A program made the position numbers and the translations under genes. This document shows, piece after piece, positions 48,071 to 60,138 of a stretch of 64,000 nt of DNA. The notes below the pieces were generated by a model that saw only the letters and a list, made by a program, of their open reading frames with translations, was not told the DNA's origin and did not search any database. Positions within the stretch are counted from its first letter, which is position 1. Each line of letters opens with the position of its first letter. The stretch covers positions 49,282 to 113,281 of the forward strand of contig QNGE01000752.1 in assembly GCA_008508345.1 (NCBI GenBank), written 5' to 3'. The stretch is from Paragonimus westermani. Taxonomy: Eukaryota; Platyhelminthes; Trematoda; Plagiorchiida; Troglotrematidae.

Positions 48071-49249
48071 TACACCCATGTATGTACGGTAATCAGCTGG
48101 CGTTCGAACAGTGCAGATGTGAGCGACGCTTAAGTGGTAGTGCCGGCTAACAACTTGCTCCAACCAATTCAAGTGAAAAAGCCTAATGATCATAACGGTT
48201 ATGAGAGCTCATAGTAAAATATCTCCTTAAAGTGACTGTGCAATTATGGCAGTGAAGTTTTTCTGATGTCTATTGACCTTACAAACGAAACTGATCGATT
48301 CACGCCGATTTTGAACCTAACGGACATCGAAAACGTGAGCACAGGCTGACTAATTGTTGGCACAGAGACGTGCGCGTTGCTTGGTCTAACGGCCGATTGA
48401 GAGTTTGAGATCGTTTTGGTCCAGATAGACAGGATGTAATGGCTCGGATTGCTGATTATCTTCTGAGTTGTCTACAAACTGGCAGATTAACAAACGGACG
48501 TTTGCAAATCATGAAGATGAGAAGAATTGACAGGAATTACTGAAAAGGAATCAAATACTTCGAATGTATGCTCGTCATTAGCTATTGCGCGCCGCCATCT
48601 CGGAGGACAATCTTAAGCTATTGTGTAGATGATTACATAGTTCCCAATCGATCAACCGGCATTTTCATCTGTTACTCAGCGGGTCAGGGCATTCACCCGT
48701 CATGGTTACCGTGCGGTTTGTTCCAATCACCAGTAACTGCGGTTAACAACACCATCCAGCAAACACTCCGTTTACATGCGGAGCATATTCCCCAACCGGC
48801 ATTTAATGTGCCTTTTCGTCATCTCTGTTGTCAAACGATCCACCACTGTTCACACACACGTTCCGTTTGCCATGGACCAACTGACGGTGATGAAAAAACA
48901 CTGAATTACTTGCGTCTTCCGCGTGAACGAGCCAGGTCCCTGGTATATAAAGCAAGGCTGAGTACACCCACAGAGTAAATACAGCCTTTTCGATGCCAAA
49001 GATGACGAGCGTTTAAGAATGCACCACAGGTCCTTGTCCTTCTAGCGGACACCTTGATAGACAGTTACAGACCGACAGGATGACGCCACTGTAGTGGGCA
49101 AACCATCACCAATGTTAAGCGTTAACCTGCAACAAAGTACGTGTGGTCAAACCCGACGCGGCATTTTAACAACACTTTCACTTTGCGAGTTTATGTCGCA
49201 TATGCCCGTTGAGCGTGATCTGCATGTTGTCTGTAAGATAACTGGGTAA
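48071..49249. other. No recognised gene
   Basis: A 136-codon plus-strand frame (48568-48978) shows no motif. The minus strand may hold further unrecognisable downstream parts of the LINE that begins at 50400. Confidence 0.3.
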
Positions 49250-50400
49250 CCTCACCCGCATACCGAATATCGATCAGCTTGCTTCGTTGCAAAGTCCCCA
49301 AAAGCTCATTGCAAGAACATCACCTATCACACGGCTGAAAATAGAGGTAGAGGTCGAACACACTTGTCGAACATCTAGTGAAACGAAGAAGACTCGAATG
49401 AGACGTCCATTGATGTGCATTTTACACTGAGATTGAGAATCCAAAGATTTCAACGAATTTACCTTCTTCATTGAGGTTCCTGTATGGCAGAGGCAACCTC
49501 AAAGAGCCTATCAGAGAAACCGAGTCGAAAGCAGCTTTTGGGTACAAGACTTTGGCAACCGTTGACTGAGGAAAAGAGTTTCCATGTTCTAGTGTCTGTC
49601 GCAAAGTGGTGGTATTATCGATACACCCGTGATCAGATAAGAAACTTGCCTGTTTTCGCATTCCCTTCCCTGCACCTCAGAATCCACCGCACTATGAAGT
49701 CCGTGGTATCATGCTTGCGACAGTGATAGGGCTAAGAATTTTGGGGACGACTGTTGACAAAATCCCTTCATGGAGCATCACCTTCCTCTGCCATACGGAA
49801 CGAAGGAGTGTCATCAGTTCAAATTGGAATCGCTCAAAACCATCTTTGAAAAGAGTTAGACAGAATAGATCCGAACCCGTTTCAATAAACTAAGCGCCCA
49901 AGCTCTTTGGGTTTCCGGCGGAGGATCGCTAAGAAGCTCGGGCTTCAGCACACCGCATTCATCGTCCACATCTTAAAGAGATAGCTCAGGCCAGGTGAAT
50001 TGTTCCTCAAAGTTTTCAGCCCATTTGCCAAGTCGCAGCAATAGACTGTACACCTGCGTGCCACCGACCTCACACGCAGTCTCACCAACCTGGCCAGTGA
50101 AATCCCGTATCAGAGAAAACACACCACTATTCCGTGTCCTTTTTCGTCTCCCTAATTCGTTCGGCAAATCTGTTCTGCCGGTTCCCAAACAAACTCTACG
50201 AAAGTTCACGTTTCAACACAAGGCTTTTTTTCATATTCGGAATCCGTGGTATCGGTCGATGTTTGTTCACAAGCTCGGCCGGAGAACCACCTATGTCGTA
50301 GCCGCAGCGCTCTGTCCGAACAGATCTCTTCATGGCAGGTTCACATAACCGCTTCGATTTCTTCCCGGTGCGCGTTTGGAACAAGTCACTGCTGTAATCT
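49250..50400 (-). mobile_element. RTE-like LINE fragment (connection and RT), minus strand
   Basis: Reading downward: a connection block with GKWAENFEEQFTWPE (usual RWAEHFEEQFSWP) near 50000, then ASFLSDHGCIDNTTTLRQTLEH (usual AGFRPGRGCIDHIFTLRQ.LEH; about 49560-49660). Next are KAAFDSVSLIGSLRLPL with the catalytic Asp, and HINGRLI...VSLDVRQVCSTSTSIFSRVIGDVL (usual SSGVRQGCP.SPFLFNFVIDDIL) at 49290-49420. Frames alternate and stops interrupt. Confidence 0.65.
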
Positions 50401-50540
50401 GGACAGTCCGGTTATGGTGTTTGACAAGCATTTCATACAATACAAACAACAGAAGGTAGCGGCCACAAACAACAGGACGGTCAAGGTCTTGGGCACAATA
50501 GCGCAACCTTTAGCCAACGACGATATGTCAACTCGCACTC
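50401..50540. other. Upstream of the candidate secreted-protein exon
   Basis: No TATA box or other signal was identified with confidence. Confidence 0.3.
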
Positions 50541-50740
50541 ATGGCTGAGTTCTATAGTGCGATCTTCATGTTATGCATCGCCGTTTCCTGTGCTAAACTA
50601 GTCCAGTCAAGTGGGCTTCACACTATGTTAGAGATCAGTGAGATTCAATCCCCAGCTCGATCAAGAGATTGGGTCCTACCGTCACCAAAGACCCTGAGAA
50701 AGACCTGCTTAGCTACAGCATTGTCTAAAGTCGAATTCAG
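50541..50740 (+). CDS. Candidate first coding exon of a secreted protein
   Basis: ATG in good context (ACTC before, GCT after) begins MAEFYSAIFMLCIAVSCAKL, which reads as a classical signal peptide with likely cleavage around VQS/SG. The frame continues hydrophilic (EISEIQSPARSRDWVLPSP) and runs without a stop to a perfect donor, TTCAG then GTGAGT, in phase 2 after 66 codons. No retrotransposon match is apparent. I do not know the family, and the next exon is not identified. It lies in the contig that I suspect is misplaced, so its neighbours here may not be its genomic neighbours. Confidence 0.45.
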
Positions 50741-52526
50741 GTGAGTGTTAACGCCAGAGCCGTAAACGAGCTTTTCGGAAATACGACACATCCAGCTTCG
50801 AGGGTAGCCTGCCGATCTATTTCTCGGGACGTATGGACGTCAGGGGAGCCAGATATCATGGTTTGAAACAGTGAAATTGGAAGCAAGAGAGAGGGAAGTG
50901 GTGGACGTGAGTGGATTGATCTGTCGGAACGACGGAAACTTCGCAGGAAAAAGCTGGTCCAGAAAAGTGCACCTTGAATAAAAATATTGGTCTGACTCCG
51001 ATTGCTGCTACACGCAGTAGGTGCATTCAAATTCACATTAATTTCCCGTGAGATACCGATAGTTTTCGTACCCTTGAACACGCAAGTAAGATTACGTGAG
51101 ATACATTCTGCGCAGACATTTTGACCAATCTCGGGTTGCGGCGGACGGACTGTGGTCAATAACCATGCTCTTATTCAACTAATTGTAAAATAAGGACGGG
51201 CCTACTCTTAGGCTACCCATTAACTTCGACTTACTTCCGCGTACGTCACTATTAGATCAACATTGCCTGCACTGCTAGTTCCTCACACGATCGACGACGC
51301 ATTCGAGCGTGACTAGTTCATTTCTGGTCTTGTGTGCTGTCTTCATCGCAGCCAACGACTCATTCCTATTTTACACCCATTTGAATTAACACGTGCCTGC
51401 TGATCATAGTCGGTGCATCATAACTGATGAGATCGGTCGAAATATCTCCGCAGAGTGCATCTTACATAATCTTATCTGCACGTTATAAATTCATCCGGGG
51501 AAATGACGGCTACAAATTCTTCTACCTTATTGAAGAGCCAGCCGGCGGCCACTGTCGACCGTTGACGACCTGAATGTTTGAGGGTTTCTTTTCTAAAGCC
51601 TCTTATCTTTATACGGAAGATAACAATGCTGCAACTATCAAACTGGTGATATCACATATTCGACAGAGTGTGCCTCATTAGCTAGACACCCCAACACAAT
51701 CATAAGCCTGTGAAAGGTGGTGCTAGGAAGGGATAGAGTCCTCGTCAGCATAGCCATCCCGATCCACGCAGTTCACAAACCTGTTTATTGATTTAAGGCA
51801 GTAGGAGGTGGGAAGGGTAGAAATATTTTAACCTTGTTGTCTGGTAGTGTAGCAGTTAAAAATGTTTGATCACCTTGCTATTCTGTCTCAGAAGAAAATA
51901 CATCTTGTGGATCAACTCTTCTAGTCTGAAAGCACGCCCGTTTTTCAGCTGCAGTTTTAGAGTGCAGGAGGAACGATCGCTAACAATCTCAGTACTTTCG
52001 TGTCAAGTGGAACACAAGATGACAGCCGTTGTCAAACATCTGTTGCGAAGCAAAGTGCACCGTTGTTTTCTATCCCTACGCAAAGTCTGGCTCGAGGCTG
52101 GCTGCTACCGTCACATACAGATTTATCTATACTGAACATCACAGTTGAAAATTTTGCCAGGTGATCATGCACAAATCGCCTCCGAAAACTTAGAGCGACC
52201 ATTTAAAGTTACTCGATAATGTGACTGCAAGTCCATAATGCCAGTTGCTGGAATGATGAGCGACTAAAGACTGGTGACTTCCCGTGAAAGAATTCCGATA
52301 ATAAACCTGAGTAGGAGATGAGGGTGAGCGGAAATCCCTAGACGGTAAGCAAGCGATATATAGTAACAACAGACCTAATAGTGTACCAGTTATCGTATAC
52401 TAGGTGGTCGTCAAAGCATGCCTTAAACGAAAAGACTGAAAGCTCAGAATATAGGTTTTATTCTATTCACACTTACATCACAGAAGTGGAAAGGGGGGAA
52501 TAGGGAGAAATCGAGTTGTATAGTAT
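50741..52526. other. No recognised gene
   Basis: Starts with a donor GTGAGT. A 140-codon minus-strand frame (50737-51159) contains a Cys-rich part (CAECISRNLTCVF) without a known motif. The remainder has only short frames. Confidence 0.3.
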
Positions 52527-52840
52527 TGAAGCAGAAAGTAGTTCAATACAGCACGATCTTTATTGTCCGACTCGTACACTCCCATGTCACGCGCATCGCC
52601 GTGTTTATGAACCGGAATTCCCGTCCACAACGCAGCGGCGATTTCCACCTGCGAATTATGCGCACTTGTGCCTGGTTTTGTGCATGTGGTTGATGATTTC
52701 TGTCGTGGGTTCTTGTTTACCATTTCTCTTCTGTTGATCCGATTTGGCTGAGTGATAGGTCTGGCCATATCTCACCACTGTTATGGGGTATTCCACCAAG
52801 TGTTGGAAGAATCACGTCTTTGGCTTAGGCGTTTGCCACA
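52527..52840 (-). repeat. 3' LTR of the Gypsy element (314 bp)
   Basis: On the minus strand it begins TGTGGCAAACG (52840) and ends TTCTGCTTCA (52527). It aligns along its length with 62882-63198, which begins TGTGATGG and ends CGCTACA. The end of pol overlaps it (LPTLGGIPHNSGE here, LPTFGGISRFSGE in the other copy). Similarity stops exactly at the terminal CA, which is what an LTR boundary should do. Confidence 0.75.
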
Positions 52841-52959
52841 ATCGCTTCCTGTATAAGGAACCTGCCACGATTGTGCCGGGGTGCCAAGCGTACACCATTC
52901 ATCCACCGCCCGAGAGGATCTTCGTTGATTTGGAAGCTTGTATTTCTGCGGTTCGTGAT

Positions 52960-53830
52960 GATAAATGGCCCGTCTCATCGTCTCTTAAATCTGCTTGCGC
53001 CGGGACCGGATGTTTCTGTCTTACCACAGTCTCTTACTTTCACTCGGTCCCCGACCTTGGGCGATTACCATTTATGTGTTGTGCCTCAAGTCATATTATT
53101 TCCGGCGATGTATTGCTGTTTTCCTCTCAAGCGCACAATGTTCCAAATGTCGTCATTCATGCGGCGACAATTCTCCCTGTCTCCGGATACAGACATCCAA
53201 GAGAACTCTTGGCTTCCTATGGTATGCAAGTCAAAATGGTAAACTCTGCGTTGTTGTAAGCTTCGTTGTGCGCTACCCAAACAGTACGCCTGGTAGTCTT
53301 TCCACGTTATTGTCCCTACCGTTCAATCATTCCCTCTTTGCATGGTTGAACCACTTTGTCAACCCATTCGTGTGTGGGTGGCACAGCACTGTTCTCAGAC
53401 GCTGAATTCCTCAATTCCCTGCCATCACCTGAAATTGACGCCCGTCAAACCACGGCTTCTGTTCTGTGATGACTGCGTGGAATTCGGAAGCGAATTAGGA
53501 CACTTTTCATGAAGATGTGTGCAACCGTTTCGCTCGTTTGTTCTGTTGTGGGGATCGCTTCCACCCATCGTGTGAAATGGTCGATCATTAACACTACGTA
53601 GCAATTTCCATGTGGGCATGGTAGGGGTAGACCAAAAACGTCTGTGCACCGTGTGCACGGATTACTGTGTTACGATGGGCTGCATTGGCGGTACTGTCGT
53701 CATTGTTTCTCGACTCTGTTGGCAGTTGGTGAACGCTCGAATGAAATCGATCAGATCTTTCCGCATCGCGGGTCAGAACACTATTTACCATAGCAGATCG
53801 AACTCACGATTTCGTGTCATGTAAACACCT
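52960..53830 (-). pseudogene. Gypsy integrase, decayed
   Basis: The minus strand shows the end of the zinc-binding region and linker (FIRAFTNCQQSRETM, then PPMQPIVTQ). The core start follows (GNCYVVLMIDHFTRWVEAIP, 53540-53600, with the catalytic Asp of MIDHF), then TSETVAHIFMKSVLIRF. Further down, the post-core region has KQYYDLRHNT-like and GDRVKVRDC blocks, and GPFIITNRRNTSFQI near 52960. A frameshift lies close to 53600. The HPQGNGQVE block is not recognisable, suggesting a deletion. Confidence 0.65.
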
Positions 53831-54099
53831 GCGTGTACCAGTCGAATCACGCGTTCCAACTAATCCAATGAGATAGATGGTACACTGCGACCGTGGTCAG
53901 CTATGCACCGCCACATCAACGCCGAGTTGAGCGTTCTCCAGATGTGTAAGAGCTCATTCAGCTTCGAAGTACAGGTCTTAGGTTGGTTCCTGCAAGTAAA
54001 GGTTCACATATTTCGCGTACTTGAGGGTCTGGTTGTTGATTGGTGAATATCACTTTGTCAGCCACCAATACTCAGTTGGAATGGTACGGCTTCCGTCGA

Positions 54100-55250
54100 A
54101 AACTTATTTTCTCGCATTGGTCGCGACAAAGAACTGGATATCTCATCAGTTCTGCGGTTGACATTCCCAGTGGTAAAGTTGAGCGCTTGTCCATTTGTTA
54201 TAGCACTGCTCGCAGCCTTTCTGCCTGTCCCGATGCTGCTTTGGAGAATATGACGTCGACTTATGTACCTTCACTTCTTTCTGACCCTCCAGAATGTGAA
54301 GCAAGAGATATCTGAAGGTGGCTGGAGCGTTCCAAAGGTGATGCAACATCCTAGGGAATTCGTACTACTGTATACGTTCACACAAAAGGCGGTTTCTCCG
54401 TCCTTCTGTGTCACTGGTAGCTGCGGGTAGCCGGGACGGAGGTCTGCGAAGAATATTATTTTGGCCTCGCGCAGATGTGCAAACATTTCTTCCATCTGAT
54501 GCATCGGGAACACGTCTTTAATTGTCATTTGATTGAGCTCTCTGAAATCGACAACAAATTGGTAGGTTTCATCCGATTTCATAGTCGACTGAACCGGCGA
54601 CAAAAATGGACCGATTACCCGTCGAATTGTCCATTTCGACAGCACCCCTTTCAACCGCCTCTCCACCTTTGGAATAAACTTGAAAGGTATCCTCTGGTAT
54701 ATTAGTTTGAATCCCGTACCTGCCTGTAGATCTCTCGAATGTTCAATCCCTGTACAGAAACCGTGCTGATCATCCGTATTAGTAAATATATTGGCGAACT
54801 CATCAGCACACCCCTTGACGGTTGTAAAAAGGCATCCTGGTAGATTTCCCAGCGACCCTTGCCACTGCGCATTGGTCTTTCGTCTCCTCCAGATAGAATC
54901 CCACGGTGTCACAACCAACACGCAGCTCGTTCCTCTTCAGGTCTACGTTTGTCTTTAGTCGACATGTAGATCCGCACTTACTATCGTCTTTTTCACGTTG
55001 TTAATTACTAGCGCGGCGTGGTGTGGTCTGGCACCACCTATCTGCATTTCGACATTCTGAGTCTCCAGCATCTGCAACGCTGTCCCTTCGATTGCAATTA
55101 CATTCCAGTTACAGAACTGTATCTTGCTTGTAATTGACACTCCAACCAATGTATCCATCACGGTGATCTTTAGTTCTATCTCGGCGCCACAGGAGAAGCG
55201 AGAAGAATGTCTGTTAGAACAGTAGCGGGCAGCGTCCCGTCTAGTGTCCC
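54100..55250 (-). pseudogene. Gypsy protease-RT region, decayed
   Basis: The 216-codon frame 54271-54921 contains QRIPFKFIPKVERRLKG, VIGPFLSPVQ, the RT core FVVDFRELNQMTIKDVFPMH and FFADLRPGYPQLPV. These match the VDYRRLN..T..D.YPLP and STLDL.SGYWQ blocks, with the catalytic Asp kept (FADL). After a frame change the region equivalent to YLDDVIVFS reads VDVIFSKAASGQAERLRAVL with the first Asp position disturbed by a stop. Upstream (54955-55161) lies a protease-like segment (LVGVSITSKIQ, ALQMLETQNVEMQIGGA), a weaker match. Confidence 0.7.
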
Positions 55251-55552
55251 GTCACGGTGAGACTGGACCTTGACGTGGTGTGAAGGCTTGCGCACCTCGA
55301 TGACTTCTTGGGCTAAACTGGACAGAGTTACTCATACCAGGCAGGCCAACAGGTAGAGGTCTGACAAACCACAGTCTTCTGGTCCTCCAGGTTGGGGGTT
55401 GGAAGATGGTTGGCATCTCTTCCTGAAAAACGTACCATTTCTGGTACACCGCCACCCACCCGCTGCCTTGCGGTACAGGCTTTTGAGCCAAAGGCTTTGG
55501 TTGAGAACCCTAATCGTTCTCCTGTCTAGGTCTGGGCGTCCTGGCAGTATCT

Positions 55553-55553
55553 N
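55553..55553. other. N at contig join
   Basis: Single N immediately before the second copy of the 4258-bp duplicate, cutting the Gypsy element. Confidence 0.9.
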
Positions 55554-58500
55554 GAGGTCGAATATTTCTGTCGATGGTCTCTTGCAGAACAGGACGTTAG
55601 ACAGCTGTTTACAAGTACATACTCCGTACTCAGAGAGTATACAAGGGTTGGACAAATAGACACACTTTTGGTATTGATATGTTCGCCGAGTTTGGCATTT
55701 AGGTTGCAAACGTTTCATCACTAGGCGAGGTGATGAAACGTTTGCAACCTAAATGCCAAAACCATCAACCCGAGCTACAAACACCACCACTGTTCCCAAC
55801 CATCAGACACACTTTGCCAGGAATCTTTCGGGAGGGGGGTGAAGAAATTGACAGATCACGGCCAGTAACCGAGTAGAAAGCACCCTTTAGATTCGAAAAT
55901 GCCAGCTATCGGTTGAGTATAGGGGGACTGCTGTTTCGGCGAATCGGACAGTGATAGCGTAACCGACAGGCTCACGATCAGGTCCGCCGCTGTAGTGTTT
56001 AACTTTCGGTGCTTCGGAAGCTGCCACGTTCGAACTCGTGAATTTTTTGGATACAATACAGAAAAGGGTAACGTCTGCCATGACGACATGAGGTATCGAC
56101 ATATTACTCGAAGACAGAAATAGCCACTGATAGGCACAAATCACAACGCATCTCTCAGATCCTACACAGAACAAAAGTGCGTAGCCAGCTCAGCCATCCA
56201 CGTGGTTCCGCGCAGGAGTCACGTGTTTTCAGCTACACGATTACCAGTCCTTTTACGCAGCCTTGTTTTCACGTTTTTTAATAAGGTAACACGTAGGGAT
56301 AGCCTTTGTCATGGACGGTCGTTCACGTAAGTCACAGTAGACTTAGGGCATGTACACACAGGTCAAAAGCACTCCCGAGAAAAACACTGAAAGGTAATAA
56401 ATAGCATATGACGACAACCCCAAAAAAGACTCCGCGATTCTGATGTCTTGAGTTTTGTACGGTACCAAATTTCGAAGAACCACCACCGCAACTCATAACA
56501 GTGATTACCTTTGACTTATCAGCCCTCGGAAGAGTTAAATTACAGTAGGTACGTGCAATAACCACTCGGGATAGTTTTTCTTCAGTGACACAAGGTACGG
56601 TGCAGGTAATCGACCACGTCTGACGCAGGGATACACGAATGAAGTATAGTTCATTCACGCGTGTATGTATGCGTTGTCACAAGCCCGTCGGCATGGGGTT
56701 ATCGTATATAAACCGCAATATGATCATTAGGGAAAATGCGACAGTTCAGTGCACCCTTAGGGTGGGTATGTAATATTCTGGGATAATCTGGTGGAGATAT
56801 CAGCTAAGGTAAATCATCGCTCGGTTTACGTGTGCTGCTAAAAAATTGTGCTCACTGAGCCAGAACGCTTGTGCGTGCCTCTGCCTCAAGATCTGGGCGC
56901 TATATATAAGTGTAAAATCTTTTTTTCTCCCTCCACATCCTTCTCTCTTTTTACCTTATACAATGGTCACTTTCCCTTAATATTGTGGGATTTCTTCCGT
57001 TTATGTGTTCAATATGTGTTGTGACCGTGGTGTGACTTTGGTTCCCGGTACAAAGAAGCCTGCTTCAGTGGGCCGCTTCCGAACCTCTTGACTGAGGTGC
57101 GAAGCACAATGGACATCTGTTGAGGAATCCTGACTTGGCGAACATTACATCCATATATACATATAGACCTCCAGTCGTTATATCAGACTTCCAAAGGAGA
57201 AGGTATTCATCTTTCTACGCACCTCAACCAAGAAGTCGAATGTGCACCACTGAAACACGCTTCTGTGTACCCCGAGCTCTATTCATACACCGGTCACCAG
57301 CCTGCCGCTTCCAACATAATCCATCATTGGCGAACAAGTCACGATGCGATAGGCGGTGAGTTGGCATTCATAAGGTGTGGCCACGCCAACGTAGACTGTG
57401 AGACGAGAGTGATACGCTCAGGGGTCAACAGAACCTACCCGTTCCGAAGACACGTCGGTGTTCCTACCACATGCTGCTAACACTTTGGAGACATCGATGA
57501 TCGAAAACACTGGCACTGTACACCCGGTCTTTCACAAAGAGACTGAGATCATGTGGACAGCGCGGATGACGCAAGTCAGCAAACGCCATTCGAGCCTTTT
57601 CTATGCGATTTGTGATCTCATCAGACATTCTATCAGCGCTGATACAGCTCCAAGGGTACAGGGACTTCGCGACTACTTCCAACGACTCGCCACTGAGGGT
57701 GAGAGCAGCTGCAGAGTCCTGCCAATCTTGCAGCAGCACTCTGCACTGACGAGCTGAAGCCTCTGATCTGTCACAGATGTCCTAGATCCCCTGTGAGCCC
57801 TCACACAGAGTAGGGCGATGTCGTCTGTATATACTGTCTCGAAGACGAACGCCTGTGAAGTTTCACATCATCATACTCAGTCTATTGGGGCACACTTTAG
57901 GACCTCGTCTACTGCAAAGTTTAATACAGAGGAGACTGGACAAGCTTGCTGCATCACAGTTGAGACACGAGAGGTGGATGATAGGCTGCCATAAGCCTTA
58001 ACTCGGCACGAGGACCGACAACAAAATTCATCCAGAATGTTCACGCATTTTCGGGCACACCCCTTCTCGATAGACAGTCTCAGCGTGCAGCTCTGTCGGC
58101 TGAATTACAGACCACGCTGGTGTCCAAAGACAAAACAGTTGTTGGCCTTCTCTATGAATGGCGGAGATCAAGTGCCTGAAGGAGTGTAAGACTGTGACCA
58201 GCGCAGACAGCCAAAACGAGACCCCGTTTTCTCATCAAGAATATGCTACTTGCGCGTCTTGCTGAGTCTACGAAGTACAGTGGTTGCAAACCACTTCGAC
58301 GCAGTAAGAATCAAGCTATTCCCTGTGATTTGCATACAAATCACATGAGCTTTTTGTGAGAATGAGGATAACGTTAGCCAAGCACCAGTCATTTGGAATG
58401 ACTATCGATTTAGGGTGTCTGGAGCAGAGCTGTCAGCTCTTCGACTAAGGCTGGACTTCCATCCATAGAAAGCATGGGGAAATGAGTCCGCACCGGATTT

Positions 58501-59811
58501 TTTGTGACGCTTCCGGATCCTGATCTAAAACATGTATTCGGACTTAGTTCACAGGCCACGACAATAGAGATCAAGTGGATAAGGGATGGTTAGTGAAACA
58601 GACACATTTTCGATTACCATGATTATTACGTGGGTGAAGTCGGGAGAAATTGTCGCATAATAAAAGAAAACAGTTCCGGATTGGAGGAGAATAAGGTGAT
58701 CGTATTGACCTCTGGAGGTGTCAAGTGAGTGACGGGAGACCAGGGTAACCGTAGGGCTTGAACGTATCTCTTGACTTCACAAGTGTGCATCGGGCAACCG
58801 AGTTTCGTTCGCTTCCGTGCTGGCCAAAATACGAAATCCCACTTCTCTGGACTGATGGCTGGGCAAGCGACAAATGAGCTGACAGGCAACTTCCAGTGAG
58901 ACCTGGTGCCCTGAATCGACTAGGTACACCAGAATTATACTCGAAATTGACTTCACCTCGTCCTCTGTCAACCATGTGGGGGTAGTGCTTGTAATGAGAT
59001 TGGACTGGATCAGTTGGTTGAATGAAGAAGGTTCGGCCGACCAAAACTCACTCATAAGCTGCTGTAAGTCGAATTACAATCGATCGGCGCCAAACAATCA
59101 GAAATGTCGACCAGCTGCTGCGTTGATTATTGTTGAGGCTGCATAAGAACTGACATCTTTCCAGTAAAGAGATAGCTTAGTACCACTCAGTCTTGTTCTG
59201 ATTTTTCTCGATTTGGCAACTCAACACACGACAGTGTTCACGTGCCTTCTGAGAATGCCGCTCGGTTGTGCGACTGACGTAACCGGCTCCATAAGAGCAT
59301 ACGAATGAATGAACACGAAATGAGACCACATATTTAGGCGACGTACATTTGAGTTGTACGCAAACCACCGCGTTGAATCTGCGAGCGGTTTGTGGTTGTG
59401 CCGCACTGTATCGTCAACATAGACAGGAATAACGCAATGGGTCTCACTGATGCTTAACCGCCACAGAATCCTGAAGAAAAAAGCGAACCCTGCACAGAAA
59501 GAGAGAAGAAAGTAGAAGGGAAGAGGAAGGTACCTAACTACTAAAAATAGCTACGTCTACATTCGTACATTCAACAACAAGGTGCCTACACCTTGCAAAC
59601 AGACAACCGAGCTGCAAGTGAAAGTAAGACATCATCAGCAAGACAGCTTACTTCAGGCTTTCACTGCCCCACCTCATTAAATGCATTCACTTCACAGACA
59701 ACTCGGCCAAACAACGACAACATTCAGACCACTGGGCTCGATTAGCCACCATCTCTCTTAACATCCCCAACCAGACTCTGTGAATCACGAATCCCCAGCC
59801 TGGGAAACGAA
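55554..59811. repeat. 4258-bp block, second copy
   Basis: Same sequence as 39551-43808 in all compared parts, including every ORF, the 31-bp hairpin (55691-55760), decayed LINE RT (57221-58479, minus) and Penelope-like endonuclease (58719-59439, minus). Unlike the first copy it continues without an N into 59812-60138, which completes the inverted-repeat arm. Confidence 0.9.
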
Positions 59812-60138
59812 TCCGATCTACAGTGGCCAACCCCTTCGTGAACAAATTCATCTCCCTGAGCCAGGTCATCATCTGTCCACCTCGCACCTTACGCCAGTTG
59901 GCCGCAGCGTCGGTTTGGCAGACGACTAGCTGGCGTCCTCACTACATGAACTAACTACCTGAGTCTGTGAAAATGTAAAAAGTGAGTAAAAGGACTCGTT
60001 TGACAATCAGTACTAAACAAACATTGGAAGTCTTTTTGACTGCGCTATTCATTCTGCGAGTCACTAGTTCAGTCAGTGTCTCGCCTTTACAGTCTAACGT
60101 TGTATAAACCGGGAGAATTTAACGGCCCTGCGGTTACC
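57221..60138 (-). repeat. Complete right arm of the inverted repeat
   Basis: Reverse complement of the full left arm 35681-38598 (constant sum 95819). It includes the LINE C-terminal fragment at 59687-59900 (minus). It ends at GTTACC (60133-60138), where it abuts another LINE copy on the minus strand. Confidence 0.9.

Larger units (their letters stand above)
52527..55552 (-). mobile_element. Ty3/Gypsy element, 3' part (protease to 3' LTR), minus strand
   Basis: Order on the minus strand is a gag end or gag-pol junction (about 55490), protease-like region, RT, integrase, then 3' LTR at 52527-52840. The 5' part is cut off by the N at 55553. The second member of the same family (LTR and gag) starts at 62882 on the plus strand, so the two together outline the family. 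Confidence 0.75.
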
